Source: Alkalilimnicola ehrlichii
Lineage (GTDB): Bacteria; Pseudomonadota; Gammaproteobacteria; Nitrococcales; AK92
Direction of reading: 5' to 3'
Assembly: GCF_003399765.1 (NCBI RefSeq)
Contig: NZ_NFZV01000017.1
Span: 1 to 64,000 of the forward strand
DNA length: 64,000 bases
How positions within the stretch are numbered: the first letter of the stretch is position 1; every line of letters begins with the position of its first letter. A program made the translations under genes and the position numbers. This document shows, piece by piece, positions 56,959 to 64,000 of the stretch. The notes beneath the pieces were generated by a model that worked only from the letters and a program-made list of their open reading frames with translations, was not told the DNA's origin and ran no database searches.

Positions 56959-57939
56959 CTACTCGCAGAGTAACACGGTGGCACCAGTCGTTAAGCGTTG
57001 CTCCAGGGCGTCTTGCGCCTGTGCTGCCGAGGCAAGCGGATAAGTCTGGTTGACTGGAATGGTAAGCACGCCTTGGCGCACCCAATCGATAAGCTCAGCG
57101 GCAGAGGCTTCGAGTGCTTGGCGTTCGGCGATATAGGTAAATAAGCTCGGACGAGTGAGGTAAAGAGAGCCTTTGCCGGCGAGCAGCCCAATATTAAAGG
57201 GCGCAATAGCCCCCGAGGACTGGCCAAAGCTGACCATCGTGCCCAGCGGTTTGAGGCAGTCTAGCGAGCGCTCGAACGTGGCCTGCCCGACCGAGTCGTA
57301 AACCACATCCACTCCGCGCCCGTGCGTGAGCGCTCGGGTTGCCTCGACAAAGTCGTCCTGTCGATAGTCGATCGGATGATCGCAGCCGTTGGCGCGCGCC
57401 TGCTCGGCTTTCGCCGCAGAGCCGACGGTGCCGATGACCGTTGCCCCTAGATGTTTGGCTGCCTGGCATAGCAGGCTGCCGACGCCGCCGGCTGCGGCGT
57501 GTACCAAAACGGTGTGTCCGGGGGCAACGGGAAAGGTCCGCCGCAGTAAGATCTGGGCCGTCATGCCCTTTAATAGCATCGCCGCCGCGGTTTGGTCGTC
57601 GATATCGTCGGGTATCCGTACCAGCCGCTCGGCCGGCAGCGTGCGGCGTTCGCAGTACGCGCCAGGGGTAGGATAGACATAACCTACCCGGTCGCCGGGT
57701 TGTAAGTCTTGCACGTGTTCGCCGATGGCTTCGACTACGCCTACGGCCTCGACGCCGGGCGTAAACGGCAAGCTCGGCGGTGGGTATAGGCCGGTGCGAA
57801 AGTAGATATCGATGAAGTTAAGGCCGACTGCCCGATGTCTGACGAGCACCTCGTGCGGGCCGGGTGCGGTAGGGTCCGGAACGTTCTCCCAGCGAAGGAC
57901 GTTGCTGTCGCCGTGTTCGTGCACGAGGATAGCTTGCAT
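56959..57939 (-). CDS. qor: NADPH:quinone reductase (zinc-independent MDR)
   Basis: 326 residues. NFIDIYFRTGLYP, NADPH-binding VHAAAGGVGSLLCQAAKHLGA and GSAAKAEQARANGCDHPIDY; no structural or catalytic zinc Cys. Quinone oxidoreductase 1-type: one-electron or enone reduction with NADPH. Last of a maeB-hemH-qor run (37 bp after hemH). Confidence 0.88.
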   Translation of the reverse strand: MQAILVHEHGDSNVLRWENVPDPTAPGPHEVLVRHRAVGLNFIDIYFRTGLYPPPSLPFTPGVEAVGVVEAIGEHVQDLQPGDRVGYVYPTPGAYCERRTLPAERLVRIPDDIDDQTAAAMLLKGMTAQILLRRTFPVAPGHTVLVHAAAGGVGSLLCQAAKHLGATVIGTVGSAAKAEQARANGCDHPIDYRQDDFVEATRALTHGRGVDVVYDSVGQATFERSLDCLKPLGTMVSFGQSSGAIAPFNIGLLAGKGSLYLTRPSLFTYIAERQALEASAAELIDWVRQGVLTIPVNQTYPLASAAQAQDALEQRLTTGATVLLCE

Positions 57940-57976
57940 GTTCGTTGCTCCCTTGGGTCTACGGCGGCCTTCTTGT

Positions 57977-58978
57977 CTAAAGCCAGCTTTGTATCTGGCG
58001 ACCGACTAGGCTCGCGAGGGCCGCGATGTGCTCCGGACGGTCGTTCAGGCAGGGGATGTAGCGGAAGTTCTCGCCGCCGGCGTCCAGAAATAAATCCCGG
58101 TTTTCCATGGCGTTTTCTTCCAAGGTTTCCAAGCAATCGACGGCAAAACCGGGGCACACCAAGTCTACCTTACGAGTACCGCTGCGCGCCATTTTCTTCA
58201 GTGTCTTGTCCGTATACGGTTTGAGCCATTCCTTAGGCCCGAAGCGGGATTGAAAGGTCATCACCCACTCTTGCTCGTGCAGGCCGAGCTTAGCGGCGAT
58301 CAGCTCCGCTGTGCGGGCGCACTGGTCGCGATAGGGGTCGCCCAAATCGACGTATTTACGCGGAATACCGTGAAAGGAGAGAACTAGTTTGTCGGCAGTA
58401 CCGCGTTGTTCGCGGAACTCGCGAATACTATGCGCCATGGCCTCGATATAGCGCGCGTCGTCATGATAATCGCGGACGAAGCGAAGCTCGGGTAGGTTGC
58501 GTCGTTTGCGCAGCAGCTTGCTCACAGCGTCGAACGTCGATGCCGTGGTGGTTGCGCTGTATTGCGGATAAAGCGGAAGTACGAGCAGGCGTTCGACGCC
58601 GGCAGCCTCCAGCTCGGCCAATGCCTGCTCAAGCGAGGGGTTGCCGTAGCGCATGCCCAACGCCACCGGTATCGGCTGTTCGAACCGCTCGCGCAGCGCT
58701 TTTTGCAAGGCTGACGCCTGGCGGCGGGATATGGCGAGTAAGGGCGAGCCTTCCTCGGTCCATACCCGCCGATAGGCTTGCGCCGAACGGCGCGGGCGAG
58801 TCCGCAGGATGATGCCGTTGAGCACCAGCCACCACAGCGCACGCGGGGCTTCGACAATGCGGGGATCGCCAAGGAACTCCCTCAAGTAGCGTTTCAACGC
58901 TGCCGGGGTGGGTTCGTCGGGTGTCCCTAGATTGGTTAGCAGTACGCCGATGCGGCTGCCATGCGGCTCCGTATCCAT
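57977..58978 (-). CDS. hemH: Ferrochelatase
   Basis: 333 residues. RIGVLLTNLGTPDEPT start, the catalytic His in LSFHGIPRKYV, DPYRDQCARTA, and Glu in CPGFAVDCLETLEEN. Inserts Fe2+ into protoporphyrin IX, the final haem step. Sits 30 bp after maeB on the minus strand and complements hemCD nearby. Confidence 0.93.
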   Translation of the reverse strand: MDTEPHGSRIGVLLTNLGTPDEPTPAALKRYLREFLGDPRIVEAPRALWWLVLNGIILRTRPRRSAQAYRRVWTEEGSPLLAISRRQASALQKALRERFEQPIPVALGMRYGNPSLEQALAELEAAGVERLLVLPLYPQYSATTTASTFDAVSKLLRKRRNLPELRFVRDYHDDARYIEAMAHSIREFREQRGTADKLVLSFHGIPRKYVDLGDPYRDQCARTAELIAAKLGLHEQEWVMTFQSRFGPKEWLKPYTDKTLKKMARSGTRKVDLVCPGFAVDCLETLEENAMENRDLFLDAGGENFRYIPCLNDRPEHIAALASLVGRQIQSWL

Positions 58979-59008
58979 TGCTTATCCCCGCGCCGGGTGG
59001 CTTTACGT

Positions 59009-61303
59009 TTATTCCTCTTCGCTTGCCGGTCGTGGGTGTAGCATGGCTGCTTCCACGGCGGCCAGAGCGCTCATGTTAACGATGCCGCGCACGGTAGTGG
59101 ACGGCGTCAGAATATGAGCGGGCTTGGCGCTACCAAGCAAAATCGGACCAACCGACACGCCTTCCCCAATCGTTTTCAATAAGTTGAAGGAGATGTTCGA
59201 CGCATCCAAGGACGGCATGATCAGCAGATTGGCCTGTCCCTTGAGGTTGGAGTTGGGGAAAATGCGGTCGCGGATCTGTTCGGAAATCGCTGCATCGCCG
59301 TGCATCTCGCCCTCGACTTCCAGCGACGGGTCGCGATCCTGAATCAGCTGCAAAGCCTCGCGCATTTTCTGCGCCGACGGGTAGTCGGAGCTACCGAAGC
59401 TGGAGTGCGACAACAGGGCGACTTTGGGCGTGATGCCGAAGCGGCGCACTTCGTCCGCGGCCAGTACCGTGGCTTCGGCGATCTGATGCGCGGTAGGATC
59501 GTGATTGACGTAGGTATCGCACACGAAGAAGGTGCCCTTAGGCACGATAAGACCGTTCATCGCGGCCATGTGGCGTACGCCCGGGCGCGGCCCGATGATC
59601 TGCTCGACGTAGCCCATCTGCCGGTGATAGCGGCCGACGAGGCCGGCCAGCATGGCGTCGGCCTCGCCGCGCCGAACCATAAGCGCCGCGATGACCGTGT
59701 TGCGGGTGCGTACGATCTGCCGCGCCCGCGCCGGGGTCACGCCCTTGCGCTCCATGATTTCGTGATATTGCTGCCAATACTTGCGGTAGCGCGGATCGTC
59801 TTCGGTGTCGACCAGCTCGAAGTCTTTGCCGGCTTCCAATCGCAGACCCAGTTTCCGGACCCGCATTTCGATGACTTTGCGCCGCCCGACGAGCACCGGA
59901 AAGCACAGCCCGTCGTCGACCACCGCCTGCACCGCGCGCAGTACGCGATCCTCTTCGCCTTCGGCGTAGACCACCCGGCGCGTGTCCTGCCGGGCGCGCT
60001 CGAAGATCGGCTTCATGACCAGGCCGGATTGGAATACGAACTGGTTGAGGTTGGCGCGATAAGCGGCGAAATCCTCGATCGGCCGGTTTGCGACGCCGCT
60101 TTCCATCGCCGCGCGGGCAACAGCCGGCGCGATTCGCGTAATCAGGCGCGGATCGAAGGGCTTTGGAATTAAGTATTCCGGGCCGAATTTCAGCGGCTTG
60201 CCGCCATAGGCCGCTACTACCACGTCGGAGGATTCCGCCATGGTCAGATCGGCAATCGCCCGGACGGCGGCTAGCTTCATTTCCTCGTTAATCGTGGTGG
60301 CGCCGACATCCAGCGCGCCACGGAAAATAAACGGGAAGCAGAGAACGTTATTGACCTGGTTCGGATAGTCCGAGCGGCCGGTAGCAATGATGCTGTCCGG
60401 GCGAGCCTCCTGGGCGACTTCCGGCAGAATCTCAGGAATCGGGTTGGACAGCGCCATGATGATCGGCTTGTCCGCCATCGTCTTGATCATGTCGGCGGTA
60501 ACCAAGCCCGGACCGGACAGGCCGAGGAAGATATCCGCACCGACCATCGCTTCGCTCAGGGTGCGTGCTTCGGTGTCCGCGGCATAGATTTCTTTGCGCG
60601 GGTCCATGCCGTCTTTACGGCCTTTATAAATCACGCCGCGGGAGTCGCAGGCGATGATGTTTTCCGTCTTCAGCCCCATGCTGACCAAGAGGTCCATGCA
60701 GGCGATTGCCGCTGCCCCTGCGCCGGAGGTGACCAGGCGGACTTCTTCCATCTTCTTGTCTACCACGCGCAGGCCGTTGAGAACGGCAGCCGCGGTAATG
60801 ATGGCCGTGCCATGCTGATCGTCGTGGAAGACGGGAATATTCATCCGTTCGCGCAGCGCCGACTCGACCTGGAAACACTCCGGAGCTTTGATGTCTTCCA
60901 GATTGATGCCGCCGAACGTAGGCTCCAGGCTGGCAATGATATCGACCAGCTTGGCCGGGTCGCGCTCGTCGATTTCGATGTCGAACACGTCGATCCCGGC
61001 GAACTTTTTGAACAGTACGCCTTTACCCTCCATCACCGGTTTCGCGGCGAGTGGGCCGATAGCGCCGAGGCCGAGCACGGCGGTACCGTTGGTAATCACG
61101 GCGACCAGGTTACCCCGCGAGGTGACGGTGGACGCTTCTTGCGGGTCGTCTACGATGGCTTCGCAGGCGGCCGCTACGCCAGGAGAGTAGGCAAGCGCAA
61201 GGTCGCGTTGGTTGGCCAGCGGTTTAGTGGGCGTTACTTGTATTTTGCCGGCGGGAGCTTGGCGGTGGTACTCGAGTGCGGCATCACGCAGATCGTCGGA
61301 CAT
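59009..61303 (-). CDS. maeB: NADP-dependent malic enzyme with PTA-like C-terminal domain
   Basis: 764 residues, the usual long form. Malic enzyme half (1-430): [35 protein letters not shown] (NADP-binding), [18 protein letters not shown]. Phosphotransacetylase-like half (430-764): [16 protein letters not shown] and [20 protein letters not shown], which in E. coli MaeB is regulatory, sensing acetyl-CoA. Converts malate to pyruvate with NADPH. The 707 bp upstream holds its promoter. Confidence 0.93.
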   Translation of the reverse strand: MSDDLRDAALEYHRQAPAGKIQVTPTKPLANQRDLALAYSPGVAAACEAIVDDPQEASTVTSRGNLVAVITNGTAVLGLGAIGPLAAKPVMEGKGVLFKKFAGIDVFDIEIDERDPAKLVDIIASLEPTFGGINLEDIKAPECFQVESALRERMNIPVFHDDQHGTAIITAAAVLNGLRVVDKKMEEVRLVTSGAGAAAIACMDLLVSMGLKTENIIACDSRGVIYKGRKDGMDPRKEIYAADTEARTLSEAMVGADIFLGLSGPGLVTADMIKTMADKPIIMALSNPIPEILPEVAQEARPDSIIATGRSDYPNQVNNVLCFPFIFRGALDVGATTINEEMKLAAVRAIADLTMAESSDVVVAAYGGKPLKFGPEYLIPKPFDPRLITRIAPAVARAAMESGVANRPIEDFAAYRANLNQFVFQSGLVMKPIFERARQDTRRVVYAEGEEDRVLRAVQAVVDDGLCFPVLVGRRKVIEMRVRKLGLRLEAGKDFELVDTEDDPRYRKYWQQYHEIMERKGVTPARARQIVRTRNTVIAALMVRRGEADAMLAGLVGRYHRQMGYVEQIIGPRPGVRHMAAMNGLIVPKGTFFVCDTYVNHDPTAHQIAEATVLAADEVRRFGITPKVALLSHSSFGSSDYPSAQKMREALQLIQDRDPSLEVEGEMHGDAAISEQIRDRIFPNSNLKGQANLLIMPSLDASNISFNLLKTIGEGVSVGPILLGSAKPAHILTPSTTVRGIVNMSALAAVEAAMLHPRPASEEE

Positions 61304-62010
61304 TTATTCTCTCCGGAATGCGGTGGCGGCTGAGGCATTGGGGGGCGGCAAGCATGACTCGACAAGGCCCGATTTGGCGATAGCCAACAGGCCTCTTGAC
61401 AGAGCTTATGCTGGTCCCCCGCAAGCGCAGGCGCATAGTATAGAATGTCGGCCCTATACAAGGCCACAGGTATCGATGTGCAAGGCCTGTGGAATTCTCT
61501 CCTCCACCTATCTTCGCCGGCATGTGAGAAAACGTTCGGGCGGAGGCTTTCCGCCTTGTCCTTTTCCCAGCTGCTAGATAGGTGCATATTCGTGGTCTGC
61601 ACACCATAAGGAAACACTGAGTAACTCCCTAGCAGGAAGCGGCAAAAGTCGCTCCTGGCCTTTGGGTCGTTAGCTACTTCAAGACCCACCCGGTAGGGAT
61701 TGGTAAGGAAGTTACCTACTGTTTCCTTAAATCTATGATATACGCCCGGACGCATTCTTAGAAATAGCGCAAAGAAATGCTGATAGTTGTCTTAGGTAAC
61801 GAGCTTATGACGCTAACCGCCTTGAGTCTTGCCGCGTTATTAAAATATAGTTAGATCAACAAGATCCTTTCCTATCTGGCACGCTCTCATGGTCGAGAGT
61901 GCGGAAAAGCGAATAATAAGAATGGAAATTGGAATGTCCCATGCAAGGAGAGCCCCGGTGCTTGCTTGTCAAGAAAATGCCGGTTTACCGTTGTCGGTCG
62001 GTGACGTGAC
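61304..62010. other. Intergenic region upstream of maeB and the type VI accessory genes
   Basis: About 700 bp between divergent genes. A minus-strand frame (61234-61755) spans part of it but overlaps maeB, lacks an SD and has poor composition, so I do not call it. A 30-codon plus frame (61922-62014) with ATGA overlap to the next gene is uncertain. AT-rich segments near 61840-61920 and a GCAC-CTCTC/GAGAG-TGC stem near 61881-61903 are promoter- or leader-like. Confidence 0.4.
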
Positions 62011-63216
62011 ATGATGCGGCTACCCTATCTTAAAGGCCATCAGCGCTCGGCGGAGGGCCTATATAAACAACGCCTCATGTTTCTTGGCCAGCCTTTTACC
62101 GAAGCAACGCTATTAGACAGCATAGAATCTCGCTTACGGCGAGACGTAACCGCGGTTGCGAAAGCTGGGTATCCGAAGGACGCGCCCAATAAACCGGCGG
62201 AAGTTTTCGTTGCTTGTGCGTGCGCCGGTTTTCGCCAAGACGCCGATGCCTGCGGGCCGGCGGTGGACTTGGCTAAGTGCTCGCCCGCACATACTCGCGC
62301 TGTTCTGGACGCCTGGATGCTCTGCTCGCCACCGAATCTCGACGATGAGTTTCTAGGCCTGGCGCGTGCCTATGCTCCATTAGGCCCCGGTTTGGTCGAG
62401 CTTTATCAGGCAACCGGGCGGACCATTGCCAACGACTCGATCGAGGCGCTTGAATCCCTGGCTACGGAGGATGCGGCATTAAGAGCGGCGTTATTGCATT
62501 ACGCGGCCGTTCGAACCGATGCGCCCGTAGAGCACTTCGCCTCTTTCTACGACAGCCAGGATGAGCGCATCCAGCTCAGCGCCGTATGGGGAGCGCTACT
62601 AAGACATGACATAGACGCGAAGCAGATCGTCCGGAATAAGGCCCAACAGACGGAAAACGTAACTCAATGGGGACGTTTGCTCGCGCTGCTCGGCGAAGTC
62701 GAAGACTTGCCGTTGCTACAACGGCTTGCCGAGGTCGAGCCCAAACAGGGGCTGCCGCTTTTGGCCTTGCACGGGCGGCGGGAGAGCGTACCGCTATTGC
62801 TGCATGCCCTCACGAGCGCGGAAACCGCGGAATCGGCGGCATCGGCCTGGTATCGCTTATTCGGCATTAACTTACCGCAGAAGCCCCGTTTCGCGGTGGT
62901 TGATAACGCCGGTAAGGAAGAGGTGCCGGTTGGCGGAGAGACGGCGGATGCTTCGGCCGCCGAGATGCAGTGGGAGCAGATGCGCGAGCAGTGGCCTGAC
63001 GATGAGCGTCGCTTATACGGCTGTAGCGTCAATGCCCCGAATCTTGCGAGCTTAGCTCTGCAGCGGGCCGGCGAGCAGGCCGTCGACTTGTTGGATTTGC
63101 TGCTATTCATCAGCGGCGGCCAAGTATATTGCCACCCCCGCTTATTTATCGAGATCCGACAAAGTCAGCTCTCAGCTTACGAAAAGCCTAGGAGTGAGGA
63201 CGGTAAACATGCTTGA
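62011..63216 (+). CDS. TIGR02270-like HEAT-repeat protein, type VI secretion accessory
   Basis: 401 residues. An N-terminal RQRL-type entry (EGLYKQRLMFLGQPF) and a series of short alpha-helical repeats (LRAALLHYAAVRTD, LPLLALHGRRESVPLLLHAL) of HEAT type. This layout and the overlap with a DUF2169 gene match TIGR02270 proteins of T6SS clusters, of unknown job (perhaps effector loading). No signal peptide. Start ATG 62011 or 62014. Confidence 0.65.
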   Translation: MMRLPYLKGHQRSAEGLYKQRLMFLGQPFTEATLLDSIESRLRRDVTAVAKAGYPKDAPNKPAEVFVACACAGFRQDADACGPAVDLAKCSPAHTRAVLDAWMLCSPPNLDDEFLGLARAYAPLGPGLVELYQATGRTIANDSIEALESLATEDAALRAALLHYAAVRTDAPVEHFASFYDSQDERIQLSAVWGALLRHDIDAKQIVRNKAQQTENVTQWGRLLALLGEVEDLPLLQRLAEVEPKQGLPLLALHGRRESVPLLLHALTSAETAESAASAWYRLFGINLPQKPRFAVVDNAGKEEVPVGGETADASAAEMQWEQMREQWPDDERRLYGCSVNAPNLASLALQRAGEQAVDLLDLLLFISGGQVYCHPRLFIEIRQSQLSAYEKPRSEDGKHA

Positions 63217-64000
63217 ACTCGTTAATCGCAGCGATTGGCAGGCAGGTTTGTTTCCCGGCTGGAACATACAAGCGCGCCGCCAATTTACCCTGGTTGTGAA
63301 AGCGGGGTTTCAATTCGACGAAGCGGGCACGGTCGAGCCGCTCGAAGAAAGCGCGGCCATCGAACCAAGCGAGCGCTATTTTGATAAACCGGCTGAGAGT
63401 AGCCTTGCCGCTGCTCCCGATGTGGCGCCGTTCAAACTGGGGAGCGAGGTACTGCTTACCGGCACGGCATACCCGGCCAAGCAGGGCGCGCGGGCGGCGG
63501 AAACCGAGCTGGCCATTGATTTTGGTCGCGGCGAGCCCTGGAAAAAGCGGTTGCTTGTTATTGGCGCCTGGCACTGGGCCAGGCAATTTATATCCGCCGC
63601 CCCGAGCGATCCGGAGCCGTTGACGGCGGTGCCGCTGCGTTATGAATATGCCTACGGCGGTGTTGACGAAGGCCACGGCATCGCTTTTGCCGCCAATCCG
63701 GTCGGCCTCGGTTACAGCAAATTCGACCGGCGCCGCATTGGCCGGCCCTTGCCGCAAATAGGCCAGGGTAGGGAATTTGCTCGCAATCCCAGCAAACGAA
63801 AAAGCCCGGCGGGTTATGGCCCTTTACCTTACGACTGGTCCCCGCGTCGCGAGTTGCGTCCGGCCACGGACGAAGCGGCGGCGGATGCCGGCGCGTGCCC
63901 GATGATCCCTCCGTTACCCGCGGCGATGCACAACGCAGCACCCGTCGATCAGCGCTTCGACGAACCTTTTTGCGGCGGAGAAAACGTTCGTCTGAGCGGT
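63209..64000 (+). CDS. DUF2169 protein, T6SS-associated (3' end outside window)
   Basis: ATG 63209 overlaps the previous stop by eight bases and the frame is open to the window edge (264 codons). NRSDWQAGLFPGWNIQARRQ and FTLVVKAGFQFDE are the DUF2169 N terminus, with LLVIGAWHWARQF and YEYAYGG following. DUF2169 proteins act as adaptors that help load effectors on T6SS VgrG/PAAR spikes and are normally followed by pentapeptide, PAAR or effector genes. Confidence 0.85.
   Translation, partial: MLELVNRSDWQAGLFPGWNIQARRQFTLVVKAGFQFDEAGTVEPLEESAAIEPSERYFDKPAESSLAAAPDVAPFKLGSEVLLTGTAYPAKQGARAAETELAIDFGRGEPWKKRLLVIGAWHWARQFISAAPSDPEPLTAVPLRYEYAYGGVDEGHGIAFAANPVGLGYSKFDRRRIGRPLPQIGQGREFARNPSKRKSPAGYGPLPYDWSPRRELRPATDEAAADAGACPMIPPLPAAMHNAAPVDQRFDEPFCGGENVRLSG

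Noticed and set aside
61234-61755. Minus-strand frame of 173 codons upstream of and into maeB
   Set aside because: Overlaps the maeB coding region, has no SD and poor composition. Some of its first 50 residues look protein-like, but not enough to call.
61922-62014. 30-codon plus frame overlapping the TIGR02270-like start by ATGA
   Set aside because: No convincing SD and no recognisable motif; its VGDVT end only faintly recalls PAAR proteins.

Overview
The window looks like a gammaproteobacterial chromosome of moderately high GC. The argH / algZ-algR / hemC-hemD-hemX-hemY block is the arrangement known from Pseudomonas and relatives. There is also a Fur-boxed haem-uptake operon and a PTA-fused malic enzyme. 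I cannot name the genus. I saw no rRNA, tRNA, CRISPR array or intact insertion sequence.

Layout. 1-3.9 kb: the 3' part of a peptidoglycan-binding, lytic-transglycosylase-like gene, then two tandem paralogous exported proteins, which could be an effector/immunity module. 3.9-8.9 kb: two GT2 glycosyltransferases and two polytopic GT39/ArnT-like proteins for polyprenyl-linked sugar transfer. 9-18.6 kb: small metabolic and regulatory genes: DUF4235, RidA, an ArsR repressor flanked by two SRPBCC proteins with paired operators, a GST/LysR divergent pair, a lipoprotein/DKNYP pair, SMP-30, and a DHA2 exporter behind a SoxR-type promoter. 18.7-26.6 kb: a PAS-GGDEF-EAL protein; a TetR gene with a haem-oxygenase-like diiron oxidase; a cyclopropane-synthase-like methyltransferase that shares the TetR operator motif; and a membrane diguanylate cyclase. 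26.7-36.2 kb: a secreted alpha/beta hydrolase, a small secreted repeat protein, and the hmuR-hmuY-hmuS-hmuT-hmuU-hmuV haem operon with a Fur box. 36.3-47.2 kb: amidotransferase, DUF898/M48 pair, DUF962, hemolysin III, a class II aaRS-like ligase gene preceded by an aromatic-residue-rich leader peptide and terminator (attenuator), a PRC-barrel protein, and a CACHE-PAS-GGDEF-EAL protein. 47.4-61.3 kb: UppP-like phosphatase, argH, algZR, hemCDXY, a lipoprotein, then maeB-hemH-qor in one direction. 62-64 kb: a TIGR02270-like protein and DUF2169, typical type VI secretion accessory genes, running off the right edge.

Themes. Haem is both imported (hmu) and synthesised (hemCD, hemH) here. Three c-di-GMP enzymes are present. 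Several local regulators have visible operators (ArsR, TetR, SoxR-type, Fur, leader-peptide attenuation). At least eleven otherwise well-conserved genes are broken by a single-base indel, nearly always in a homopolymer run and nearly always one base short. I read these as probable sequence errors rather than gene decay, and list such genes as CDS with the break position.
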